64,000 nucleotides of DNA from Marsupella aquatica (lineage: Eukaryota > Marchantiophyta): the NCBI GenBank assembly GCA_973895155.1, contig OZ316892.1, positions 9,052,001 to 9,116,000 on the forward strand, in the 5' to 3' direction. A program made the position numbers and the translations under genes. This document shows, one piece after another, positions 43,450-54,992 of this stretch (the stretch's first letter is position 1; every line of letters starts with the position of its first letter). Below the pieces are notes generated by a model that saw nothing but the letters and a program-made list of their open reading frames with translations, searched no databases and was not told the DNA's origin.

Positions 43450-46005
43450 CATTCTTGTTGAGTTATTCTTTGCGAAACGGTGTATCCCATTTGGGATTCA
43501 ATCTTCAAAAATCCAGTTTGGGTGTCATAAACGTGAGAAAATAAGGTTGAATATGAAACATTTAGGTGCGAAATGCAGGAAATTCAAGGTTGAATGTAAA
43601 ATGGGATACCACGTATCTCACTTCGGATTCAACCGGAAAATCACACGTATTCTAGAATCAAAAGATAGAAAATTCCATGTTTAATGTGAAGTGAGATACC
43701 AAGTATCCCATTGGTATTCAACCTCTGAATATCTTTCACGTTAGGGTTGAAATGCAGAGTTTGAATGCGAAGTGAGGTACCGCGTGTCCCATTGGGTATT
43801 TCACAATAAACACAATGACGGACCAAATGACTTCTAGTTTTGTCCACGGAAAAAAATGTATATATAAGGCAAAAAAGTGTCAGATACACATTCCACATTC
43901 CTTGTAAAAACCAAGTTTTTTGTTGCAAAAAAGGGGAAAAGAAGTAGTTAAATCCAAATGTGGGATCACAAACGATAGTCAAACCTCTATGGTCATATTA
44001 CCTGCAAAAAATATTCCCCCAAAATTCATTTTAACTGTAATTTTTAACCAATTGCGCCTCAACTATGGTCAAAAACTAACAAAAAATGTAAATAGAAGTG
44101 CTTTGACAAGAAGATAACATTCATTTTTCTTTGAGTTTGTTTCCTCTTCCTTTTCCTCTCATCAAATCCCAAATCTTAATACACTTTTATATTCAATCAA
44201 AATAAAAGCAATAAGGAGGTTGGATTTGGTGATATATAAAATTATGAGTTGAAATCAGAAGGAGGAATGTGAAGTGGGATACGGCGTATCTATTTTGGAT
44301 TCAACCCAAAGATATGAGGCTTTTGGAATGCACAAGCCGTAAGTTGTGGAGTAAGTTGAATACGAATTGGGATACCAGTCACTTATCCCACTTTGGATTC
44401 AATCCAAAGATATGAGGCTTTTGGAACGCACAAGCCATAAATTGAGAAATTCAATCCAAAGCTAGTGAGATACCGGGTGACCATTCTTAACTTTGAGCCC
44501 CTAAGCTTTCAATTATTTTTTCAAAGTTAAATCCAAAGACCCTATAGCTGCCCAATAGCCTTGAAATGATCCAAATTCATACTTAACATCTTCATCACTA
44601 GTTGTGACAAGAATTGATGTGTTTAAGAATAAGTACCCGTTACGTCATATGGATGACCTCTTTGGTTGCCTCTCTGGGGCTAAGAAGTTTTCAAAGGTGA
44701 ACTTGCGGTCTGGGTATTGCCAGACTATGTGTAACTCAATCAAATTCATATAGTGGATTTGAAAAGATTTCATCATAGCACATTAAATTGGTCCATAAAA
44801 AGTCCAAAACGATGAAAGATTAACTAAGATATGATCAAATTAAATTGTGGGGTGAAATTACAAAATTCCAAAAAATTAAGTTTGTACCCTCTCACGCTTT
44901 GGAAGCCATATCTTTGTCGGTATTTATCCAAATCCCTTATAATTGATACAGTTAGAAAGAAGAGATTGAGACGCTTTAGTTGCTTCACTAGGAGCTACAA
45001 AAATAGAAAAATAAAAATATGAGACCAGGCAAATCTTGCAAAAAAAATCAGATTATATTTCTCTTGAAGAAAATCAACAAAAGATGGAAACTTTAAGAGG
45101 AATACCAAGTGGGGATGAGGAGTATCTCATTTGGTATTCAAACATGTTATTTCACAAATCTATAAAGAAAAAAAGTCATAAAAACTTGTATGAATATATA
45201 ATTTGGTATAAGAACATGTTGTTTGATCCCATTTGGTATAAGAACATATTATTTTACATATCAAAAACTTTATAAAGAGTGATAAGAACTTTACAAAGAC
45301 CAAATGGGATCCACTTTGGTATTCAAAGTGAAAATGGACAAGTGTCTAGCTTGTGGACGAAGGCCAATTCGGGACTTTGAATCTGAGGTGGGGTCCATAG
45401 ACCCACTTGGTATTTGCCTCCATTTTTAGGTAGGTCGGTTGATTTGTCCTACATATTTTGAAAGAGTAAAAAATAGATGTGATTGGGTTGTGATGAGCAA
45501 GGAAAAATATGAATTTTTTTTGAGATTGGATAGACAAATGGGACTCACTCATGTATTCAAATTTGGGGGTGACTATCACGTGGGATCCGTGGATCTCATA
45601 TGGTATTCAAAGCCCAATATCGAGTTGTTTGTAGTAGTTAACACATTATTTTTAAAATTTAAACCAAATGATTGGGATCCATGGATCTCATATGGTATTC
45701 AAAGCCCAATATTGAGTTGTTTGTAGCAATTAACACATTATTTTTAAAGTTGAATACCAAATGGGATACGTGGATCTCATTTGGTATTCACCCTTGGTTT
45801 TGAGAGGGTTATTTTTGGACCTATTTAGAAAAATTAATGGGATCCGTGGATCCTTGTTGATATTCAAACCTTGATTTAGGCGCATGGCGCGATGATCAAG
45901 TATTTTGAAGTCGAATACCAGATTGGATACTTGGATCTAAATTCATATTCAAATTGCATTCCGGCCCCAAGATGCGCTTGGGTTAACTTAACTAACTGTG
46001 AGAAT
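43450..46005. repeat. Array of dispersed imperfect palindromes, one consensus
   Basis: AT-rich tract with at least ten units of 35-50 bp that read as inverted repeats around a short centre. The half-site is roughly GAATACCAAATGGGATAC and the other half its complement. Clear units are 43589-43634, 43681-43723, 43763-43801, 44263-44307, 44357-44406, 45100-45147, 45298-45329, 45655-45705, 45752-45790 and 45911-45955. Spacing is irregular (about 30-700 bp). No long ORF. The tract continues past copia copy 3 (52600-52890), so the copia inserted into it. Confidence 0.75.
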
Positions 46006-46408
46006 TGTTGGGTATTTACTCTTACGTCTAGGTTAGGTATGACGTGGTTGGTACAACAACGTGGGTTGGTACAACTACGTGATTAGGTACAACTATGTGG
46101 TTAGGTACAACTACGTGATTAGGTACAACTATGTGGTTAGGTACAACTAAGTTGCACACTATATCATAAGAGGTATGTGTGCTTGGAGAGGTAGAACCAA
46201 GGCTCATTGTTATGGAGCCACTTGAGAGATAGGGAGAGCTTACACTGTGGAGACTCGGTATAGCCGACGGGCTTAGAGTTCAGTAAAGCTCTCTTGTGTG
46301 TTCCCGTGGACGTAGCCTCAAGGAGGTGAACCACGTATCTCTTGTATCGACTATTATGCGTTGGATGGTTCATGGGCTTGCCGTTGCGATCGTCGTCTAT
46401 GCTCAACA
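46006..46408 (+). repeat. 5' LTR of copia copy 3
   Basis: 403 bp, TGTTGGGT to CTCAACA, with four full 18-bp repeats after the variant first unit (46036-46149) and the TATA-like box at 46158. It is followed by the primer site TGGTATCAGAGC at 46411-46422. Confidence 0.96.
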
Positions 46409-46410
46409 AT

Positions 46411-46422
46411 TGGTATCAGAGC
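46411..46422 (+). other. Primer-binding site of copia copy 3
   Basis: TGGTATCAGAGC, complementary to the 3' end of initiator tRNA-Met, two bases after the LTR. Confidence 0.95.
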
Positions 46423-47562
46423 ATGCTTGGGAGGTGACGTGTGTTCGTGACGGGATTTCATGACGGTTTTTCCAGCGTTGAGTGTTGGTGGATTTTCCAG
46501 AGTTCCATCGCATGGAACTTGGAGTTTATGGGCTCAACGGATAGATCAGGGCAAGAGCTTTCTAACGGTGTGAAGAAATCGTTGAACGGAGCTCGTGGTG
46601 CAGAGAGATCTAAGTTTTCGTCGTTCTGGATTTTGTGAAGAAAGTTGGCAATCGACTCGGAGGGAGAAGCGTCAAGTGTTTTGACTCAACGGAGAGATTG
46701 AGGCAAGACGATTGTTTTTGAGTCCGGGATTGGCTCTTTGATGCAAAGAGGAAGGCTAAGCAAAATCAATTACCTTGTTGGACTTGGTGACGGCACCAAG
46801 TGCAATTGATCAACATTCGTTGTTGACAAGGTACCATTTTTTTCTCTTTGAAAAACTGATTCGAAATTGGCTATGGCAATTGAGAGAAATCTGTCATCTT
46901 TACCAATTTTTTTCTCCCTCGTTCTTTCCTCGTTTTGGGTGCTTCTTATATCGATCTTCATCGCCTCGGAGTCTAGTTTCCAAATCTGAAATCGGATCTT
47001 GATTTCGTCAAAACCCGAGTGAGATATCTTGCGTTTGGTGTCGAGGGGTACATTCTGCCGTGTGTATTTTCTGCGCGCGCGACCAGATTTCGACGACGAA
47101 GGGTGGTAGGGGGTTTTGGGGGTTCGAGGACACATGTCAGCCCCTCGATTGTTCTTCCAAAATTCCCACAGGGCCTGTACAAGGGTCATAGAATATTCCA
47201 AAAAACCAGAGAGCTATTTTTTGACCGTCCGACAAAGATTTCATCCGCCGAACGGTAACTTTTTTGGTTATTTTTCGGCGAGGTCGTAGCCATTGAAGTT
47301 GGCAATGCAGCGCACCAATCACATCGCAATTCCGACAACGGGTTGTACTTGGTATTTCGGTTATTCCCTGAGGTGGTCAAAACGGGGGAGTTTCCCAAGG
47401 TTTTACCCACCTCGACCGAAATTTGAATAACTTTTCCGTCAAATTTCGATTTTGATTTTGGTTTTCAGTATTGGACTCCTAGCTTTGTGGGCTACGCGGC
47501 GGTGTTGAGTTTCGATTTTTTTGAGAAGTTGTGAAAAACAACATTTTTTGTGATTTTTTCAT
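46423..47562 (+). other. Long leader of copia copy 3
   Basis: About 1.14 kb, close to identical to 33626-34764. No supported coding frame. Confidence 0.7.
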
Positions 47563-48597
47563 ATGAGTGATTCGGAGGAGTTTTTCGAAGACGTGGAACT
47601 TGAAGTACGAGGATCACCGCGGAGGTTTCAGGGGCAGAGAGAGGAGCAGGAGGAAGAGCACGTGACACCGATACCATCACCGGTGTGGCGTGTGGTGGAG
47701 GAAGCAGTACTACTACCGGAGCTCACGGTAAAGAAGAAGATGGGGACTTTCAAGCTTGGGGGACCCAAGTATGAAGTGACAAAGTATGATGGGCGTTCTG
47801 ACTACTTGCTATGGGAGAAGCAGGTGAAGGGAGTGCTTTATGCGTCAGGGATGGGCCAACTGCTAAGCCCTCGTGAAGACGATGTTGATGAGAAACAATG
47901 GGACCGCATGCAGGAGCAGGAAGTGTGGTGTGTTACACTCTATCTCATGCCTCCCATCATCAAGCAGTTAGGTGCACATAAGGATTGCATGTCCTTGTTT
48001 GCGGAATTGCAGAGCAAGTATCACCGCAAGGAGTTGTCGAACCGGCTCTACACTTCCTACAAACTGATGAGTTTCAGGATGAAGGAATCTGGTACGAAGT
48101 TGCAAGACCATGTGGATGCTTTCAACGACATGGTCGTTGACTTGGAAAACCTTGGGGAGACTTTGAATGATGAGACGAAGGCTCTGCAGCTTCTTAGTTC
48201 ATTGCCTCCATCTTACCAGTCCCTATCACGAGTGTTGTTGCATCGTGATAGGGATACCATTTCATACAATGACGTGGTAAGTTCTCTGCTTAGTGATGAT
48301 CTTCAGCAGAAGATGCACATCACGTCACAACCTTCATCATCTGGTGCTGCCCTCAATGTTAACCATGGGAGGAGTATGCAGCGACCAACTGGGGACCGTA
48401 GAACCCAGTTTAGATCTAAATCCAGATCTAAGTCCAAGGGTAAATCCCCTCAGAGGAGGCAGGTGACATGTTGGAAGTGCAACCAAGTTGGACACTTCAA
48501 GCGAGACTGTAAGGGAAAGGCAGCGGAAACTTCATCGGCAAATATGGCTAGGGCTGATGGAGAAGCTGATTTACTCAATGATGAGTATGTTTTATGA
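47563..48597 (+). CDS. copia Gag, copy 3 (intact)
   Basis: 344 residues, ATG to UGA. Acidic N-terminus, UBN2-type Gag core with LWEKQVKGVLYASGMGQLL, basic RSKSRSKSKGKSPQRRQ segment and one zinc knuckle CWKCNQVGHFKRDC near 48475. It is the only uninterrupted Gag among the three copies. The UGA at 48595-48597 is followed in frame by SRGYALCTSS and then the protease. If it terminates here it gives Gag alone, and read-through would give Gag-Pol. Confidence 0.93.
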   Translation: MSDSEEFFEDVELEVRGSPRRFQGQREEQEEEHVTPIPSPVWRVVEEAVLLPELTVKKKMGTFKLGGPKYEVTKYDGRSDYLLWEKQVKGVLYASGMGQLLSPREDDVDEKQWDRMQEQEVWCVTLYLMPPIIKQLGAHKDCMSLFAELQSKYHRKELSNRLYTSYKLMSFRMKESGTKLQDHVDAFNDMVVDLENLGETLNDETKALQLLSSLPPSYQSLSRVLLHRDRDTISYNDVVSSLLSDDLQQKMHITSQPSSSGAALNVNHGRSMQRPTGDRRTQFRSKSRSKSKGKSPQRRQVTCWKCNQVGHFKRDCKGKAAETSSANMARADGEADLLNDEYVL

Positions 48598-51500
48598 AGC
48601 CGGGGGTATGCCCTGTGCACGTCATCTAGGAGAGCAGATGATGTGTGGATTCTTGATTGTGCTTGCTCTTTTCATATTTGTTACATTCGTGAGTTTTTTC
48701 AGTTCTTACTCTATTTAAAACGGTTCAGTTCTGATGGGAAATGATCACTCCTGTCAAATTGAGGGAATTGGGTCTGTGAAGATTCAAATGTTTGATGGCG
48801 CTGTGCGCACAGTGTCCGGAGTCAGGTATGTACCTGGCATGCGTAAGAATCTGATTTCACTCGGTGTGTTGGATTCAAATGGTCATCAATGGAGCGTTAT
48901 TGATGGTGAACTTCAAGTCAGGTCGGGAGAGACAGTGATTTTGAAGGGGAGTAGACAAAAGAATTTATATATGTTACAGGGCAATACTGTATGTGGAGAG
49001 GCCAATGTAACCAAGTCTCACGAGGAGATGACTCAACTGTGGCATTCACGGCTAGGTCACATGAGTGAGAAGGGTTTGGCTATCTTACGAAAGAATGGAC
49101 TCATTTCTGATTTGCAATCTTGTAAATTAGAGTTTTGTGAGCATTGCATTCTTGGAAAGTAGCATCGTCGTGCTTTTGGTGTTGGAACTCATCGTTCCAA
49201 AGCGGTTCTTGAGTACATACATAGTGACGTGTGGGGTCCATCCCCGACTCCCTCACACTCTGGAAAGTTGTACTATGTATCATTTATTGATGATTACTCA
49301 AGATTTGTGTGGATTTATTTCATGACGCATAAGTCTGATGTCTTGTCCATTTTTAAGAAGTGGAAGGCCCAGGTGGAGAATCAGACTGGAAACACGATCA
49401 AGTGTTTGGATACAAGGGTGAAGAGTCTGAGGTCAGACAACGGCGGGGAGTACACTTCAATGGAATTTGAAGAGTACTGTTCAGAACAGGGGATAACTCG
49501 CCATCTCACCACAGTTTATACTCCGCAGCAGAATGATGTCGCTGAGAGGCTCAATCGGACACTGTTGGAGCGGTCACGGAGTATGTTGAGCCAATCAGGT
49601 TTACCATAAGAATTTTGGGCAGAAGCTGTCAATACCGCAGCTTATTTGGTAAATCTTTCTCCTTCTAGTGCTATGAATTTCAAAACGCCGTTTGAGATGC
49701 GCTATAAGCGGCAAGCAGACTATCATGGCTTGGTAGTTTTTGGAAGTGATGCATATGCTCTCACACCGAAGCAGAATAGGACCAAGTTGGATCCTACCTC
49801 CAAGAAATGTGTTTTTCTTGGGTACCAGAGTGGTGTGAAAGCCTATAGGCTATGGGATCCTATTGCCTGTAAGCTCGTTGTCAGTAGGGATGTTTCCTTC
49901 AATGAATCCAGATTATTGAAGGAGGGGGAGAATACTCAGGTCTCCCGTACTGACAAAGGAAAATCTCCTATCCCGGATCTCGTTGAGGGGGAGATTGGTT
50001 ATGAGGTGCATGACCGGAGAGAAGGAGTTGCTCCAATTATGGAGCTGGTTCCTGTGCCAGAGGAACCATAGGAGTTTGTTGATGCTGGTGAGCAGCAAGT
50101 GGATGTTGTTGAGCTTCAAATTGTACCAGCACACGCAGATCAACCGAAGTCATCGGCTAGAAGAACATCTGGTCGCACTGTACGTGCTCCACCAAGGTAT
50201 GGACAGTGGGTTGATTCATCTCAACTGCAAGAAAATAATTTTGCAGCTGATGATGAGGGTGATGCGTTAATTTTGGAAGAAGGGGAACCTTCTTCATTTC
50301 ATGAGGCAAGTGCTTCAAAGGAGAAGCAGAAGTGGACTGCAGCAATGCAAACGGAGATGCAGTCACTAAAGGACAACAAAACTTTGGAGCTTGTTAAGCT
50401 GCCTAAGGGTCAGCAAGTGGTGGACAGCAAGTGGATTTACAAGCTGAAGGATAATTCCATAGGAGGTGGATCGAAGGTCTACAAGGCTAGGTTGGTAGCA
50501 AAGGGATTCACACAAGAGAAAGGTGTGGATTACAATGAGGTCTTCTCACCAGTTGCTAAGTACTCTACAATACGACTATTATGTGTACTTGTTGTAATGT
50601 TTGGTCTGCTGCTAGATCAGATGGATGTTGTCACAACTTTCCTCTATGGCACATTGGAAGAGGTGATCTTCATGAGACAACCGCTAGGTTTTGTGAAGAG
50701 AGGACAGGAGGAATTGGTTTGCAGATTGCTGAAATCCTTGTATGGGTTGAAGCAGTCACCAAGACAGTGGAACAAGCGGTTTGACGATTGGATTCGGTCA
50801 CAAGGTTTTCACAGAAGTGTATTTGACCCTTGTGTGTATTTGAAATCGGTAAAGAATATTGTATTTGGGTTCATTGTTTTAGTACTTTATGTGGATGATA
50901 TGCTAATTGCAGCCAAGGATAGGTCTGAGATTGTTAAGCTCAAGGCACTGCTTAGTGCAGAGTTTAAGATGAAGGACTTAGGGCCAGCTAAGAGGATTTT
51001 GGGTATGGAGATCACTAGGGACTTGAAGGCTGGCAAGCTATGGTTGACGCAGAGCAGTTATGCGAGGAAGGTAATTGCAAGGTTCAACATGGGGAATAGC
51101 AAGCCAGTAAGTACCCCGTTGGCTCCACACTTCAAGTTATCATCAGCGTTCTGTCCTACGGATGACACAGAGAAGGGGTTGATGTCAAAGGTTCCGTATG
51201 ACAAGGCAGTGGGGAGTCTCATGTATTTGATGACTTGCACTAGACCTGATCTTGCCATGGCTATGGGCAAGGTAAGCAGGTACATGTCAAATCCAGGGAA
51301 GGTACACTGGGAAGCAGTGAAGTGGATTATCAGGTACTTGAAGGGTACCGTGGATCATGGTCTTTTATTTGATGCGAATGCAAAGAATGCTAAATCATTG
51401 ATTGGCTATGTTGATTCTGACTATGGACAAGATTTGGACCGAAGGAGATCAACAACAGGATACGTGTTCACACTTGGCGGTGGATGCATAAGTTGGAGGT

Positions 51501-51871
51501 CTACTTTGCAGAAGTGTATTGCTCAGTCTACTACAGAAGCGGAGTATGTTGCAGCTGCGGAAGCAGCAAAGGAAGCGATTTGGTTGGATAGACTTATCAC
51601 TGAAATGGGATTGCCACAGGGGAATGTGAAGCTCCATTGTGATAGTCAAAGTGCGCTCCACCTTGCTGTGAACCAGGTGATGGACAGCAGAGTGAAGCAC
51701 ATTGACGTTAGGTACCATTTTATCAGGCAGGCTGTGTTTGATAATTTGTTTGAGCTAGTCAAGATTGATGGTAAACTCAACCCGGTTGACGCATTTACCA
51801 AAGTGATTCCTTTGGAGAGTTTCTCTAGACACCGTGACGTATTGCAGGTTTTGCAATTGCATCACAAGTAG
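48598..51871 (+). pseudogene. copia Pol (PR-IN-RT-RNase H), copy 3
   Basis: In frame with gag as far as an extra base near 48700, just after the protease motif WILDCACSFHIC. The remainder is in the next frame. Integrase has HSRLGH and CEHCILGK. The catalytic block has QQNDVAERL, where copy 2 has NGVAE. RT has YVDD at 50888-50899, followed by RNase H, ending at TAG 51869-51871. Stops are TAG at 49160 and TAA at 49607, where copy 2 has CAG and CAA, and TAG at 50069, shared with copy 2. From 50099 a 590-codon frame covers RT and RNase H without a break. Confidence 0.95.
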
Positions 51872-52061
51872 AGTTTTCTTAACATTCATTGTAATTACTG
51901 ATATATGCTCTTCCTCATTCCTATGTATTAGGCTACGGCTTAGTTCTGGTTTGCTCTAGTTAGAGAGGGAAACCGGTTTGGTTTTTGTCCAGAACTTCCC
52001 GCTGAGGGATCATATACATTGGCAGTATTACTCTCCCCTAGACCAGAGTCAAGGGGAAGAT

Positions 52062-52464
52062 TGTTGGGTATTTACTCTTACGTCTAGGTTAGGTATGACG
52101 TGGTTGGTACAACAACGTGGGTTGGTACAACTACGTGATTAGGTACAACTATGTGGTTAGGTACAACTACGTGATTAGGTACAACTATGTGGTTAGGTAC
52201 AACTAAGTTGCACACTATATCATAAGAGGCATGTGTGCTTGGAGAGGTAGAACCAAGGCTCATTGTTATGGAGCCACTTGAGAGATAGGGAGAGCTTACA
52301 CTGTGGAGACTCGGTATAGCCGACGGGCTTAGAGTTCAGTAAAGCTCTCTTGTGTGTTCCCGTGGACGTAGCCTCAAGGAGGTGAACCACGTATCTCTTG
52401 TGTCGACTATTATGCGTTGGATGGTTCATGGGCTTGCCGTTGCGATCGTCGTCTATGCTCAACA
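52062..52464 (+). repeat. 3' LTR of copia copy 3
   Basis: 403 bp, two mismatches to the 5' LTR, preceded by the polypurine tract AGTCAAGGGGAAGA. Confidence 0.96.
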
Positions 52465-54948
52465 AGAATCAACCGTGGTTTGGAGGAAATGCTTTGTGGT
52501 AGGTGTTTTTACGCTTAGTAAATATTGAAATCTCACTGGTTTACCCTTTCTGGTAAATATGTCCGCCAAACAGTTAATTTAGCATGTTTTTGATTGATTT
52601 TTTTTGAACGAATGCAAAGTGGGATACGCGATACATCTCAGTTTGTTTTGCACTACTTGATTGGCAATTAGAGTTTTTTTGTATTTGGTTTCTTTTGAGA
52701 CGCATTGATTTAGCTTTCAGAGACAGGACTTGGAAATCGTTGTTTTAGGTTTTCAGAGTTTTCCCTCAATTTAGAGAGGAACTGTTAGGAAATTATAAAT
52801 TATAGAGATTTGCCTTTTTTTGGTTAGAAAGTATCCCAAGCTTGAATCCGATGTTGGATCCAATTTTGGATTCATACTAGAATTCATGTCTTTTAGGTAA
52901 ATTTATAGGATTTTTTGCCATTTTCTGCAAAATCCAAAGCACACTTCTTGTTGGGTGGTCACACTTCCCATTTGGTCCATCACTGTGTTGTTGATGGTTG
53001 GACAACCATAGAATAATATGTATAATTATTTAGTTTCATGGTCTATGGACTATATAGGAGATGTAGGATGTACTGTCAAGTGAAAAGGTGAAGTAAATTG
53101 CATTGAGTGTAAAGACAAAGAAAATTGAATGATTGCAAAATTTTAGGTTCCTTAACTTATGAGAATGATACTTATCCTTTTTTTGTAGGTATTGTTTGAT
53201 TCAAAACAAAACTTTACTTAAAGTTTTTTAAGGGTAAACATAGTGGAAAAATGGCTGCTTTAACATACATAAGGGTGAGAAAAAAATTATTTTCACTTAT
53301 AAGTTAAGGAGTCTAGACCTAAAAATGTCGCACGTGATGTAGTATCCTTCATACAGTGACCCCCCAAGGGTATGTCAAATGATATACATATTTTAATAAT
53401 AAAATACAGAGTATATATATGTGATAATCCTTATCTGACAGTGTAATTACAAGAAATGATGTCTGACATCACCTCAAATATGTCTTTTTATTCAAGTATG
53501 AAAGTACACAGGTTGGAAGGAGAATCTTTTGGGGTATAAGAAAGTTTTTGGATTTTGCATAGAGTATGAGTATGAGACTCTAGAAGGAAGAAAAATGGGT
53601 TAATTTTGCTTTCACTCCCTTTTTTTGCTTCTTCTGTGTATTTAATTGTGCATTTTTTCTGTTTATTTAATGGTGCGAAGGTAAGAAAAGTGGGGAGGAA
53701 TGGAGGTGGCACAGGAGTGAAGAAAAAGGAAAAAGGAGAGAGAAAAAATTAAAATGTTCTCCTCCCAATTATAGTTTTGTGCAACCACATGCACATTGAC
53801 CCTGCAAAGCATGAGGGCCATCACCTCTCTTGGGCTCCCTCGCCCTGGCTCCCACATCCTTGCTCTCCCCAACAACATAGCTTTCACAACAATAACAACA
53901 TCTTTTTCTAAAATCAAGTAAAAATGCAAAAGTGAAGGCAGTTGTTTCTAGTACCTTTTTTGATTGATTGATTCTTTTTGTTTGTTTTACCTTTTGTAAT
54001 AAAATGGTCCCAAAATTTGTTGTTCCATCTAAATCTTCAACATTCTTTTTAAAAAACTTTTCAAAAAATGGATCTTTAATGATGGGCCAATAAGATTTTT
54101 AGTCCACAACATAAGCTCCCAACATTTCACACAAGACCTTTCTTGCTTGACATGCCCCCTCATCTCTATTAGTCTTGTCTAGCACGAGCATTGGGCTACT
54201 TTAGCATATTATGCATGTAGCACTTTAGCTTTAAATAATTAAGATTTTGCAAAATGTTGTCTACCGCAAAATAATTGCAAAACGAAACCCAATGCGCATA
54301 TGTGTGTAAATGGGGGGTGTGCAGTTGGATTACTACTGTAGCTTTTTTCTCCAAAACAGTTGAGAGGGACTATTTTGCATCAGATCTGCAAAGAGGGATG
54401 AATTGAAAATACACATATATAAGGGATTGCTTTGCAAATTCTGCAAAAACAAAATACTCACAAAAGCTTATGTCTTTCGCAAAAGTGGGCTAAACAAGTG
54501 GAGTGTTAGCAGCCGGGTTCTGATCGAAGTTTCTCATTCTGATCGAAGTTTCTCAACTATCAAACTATATTTATGAACACCAGATATTTGACTCTTAGTT
54601 TGGAAGACGGACACCATTAGCTACTTATAGATCTTGAGCAACTCTAACTCGCCACTCAGATCGACCATTGTATGAGGGCGGTCAGCCTAGTTTAGGAACT
54701 CCTGAGATTTGGAAGGTCTGCTGTCATAGTATCGATAACCTGCACTGCCTGCTTAGTTTGGTGACATGTGCAGCCTGGGGTACATGGAAGGTTGCCCCCT
54801 GAGGCTGGATCTACTGTCTACTTCGTTTGGAGTGTCTGCTTCGTTTGGAGACATTTGCAGGCTGGGGTGGATGGAAGGTTGCCCCCTGAGGCTGGTCGGA
54901 CTGCACCATCGTTCTAACGAAGCTACTGCAAGAACCGTCGATGCGGTA
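52465..54948. other. intergenic; palindrome remnants, no gene
   Basis: Starts with the duplicated AGAAT. At 52610-52640 and 52829-52880 it has units like those of the palindrome array (GTGGGATACGCGATACATC; GTATCCCAAGCTTGAATCC). AT-rich afterwards. Near 54511-54560 GATCGAAGTTTCTCA is repeated twice. At 54765-54895 a ~66-bp stretch with GGAAGGTTGCCCCCTGAGGC is duplicated, lying just 3' of the AP2 gene. Confidence 0.5.
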
Positions 54949-54992
54949 GGGAACAAGCTCCGAATCAAGTGGGAACAAGCTCCGAATCAAGT
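54949..54992. repeat. 22-bp tandem duplication at the AP2 stop codon
   Basis: GGGAACAAGCTCCGAATCAA plus GT is repeated exactly at 54949-54970 and 54971-54992. On the coding (minus) strand the repeat shifts the frame by one and brings in the TGA at 54967-54965. Confidence 0.95.

Larger units (their letters stand above)
46006..52464 (+). mobile_element. Ty1/copia LTR retrotransposon, copy 3 (both LTRs)
   Basis: Two 403-bp LTRs differ at two positions by eye. The target duplication AGAAT is at 46001-46005 and 52465-52469. It is nearly identical to copy 2 throughout, so the same subfamily. Gag is intact. Pol has one frameshift and three stops, one of them shared with copy 2. Confidence 0.97.

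Noticed and set aside
43450-46005. Palindromic units as a CRISPR-like or terminator array
   Set aside because: Irregular spacing, diverged units, eukaryotic context and no cas genes.
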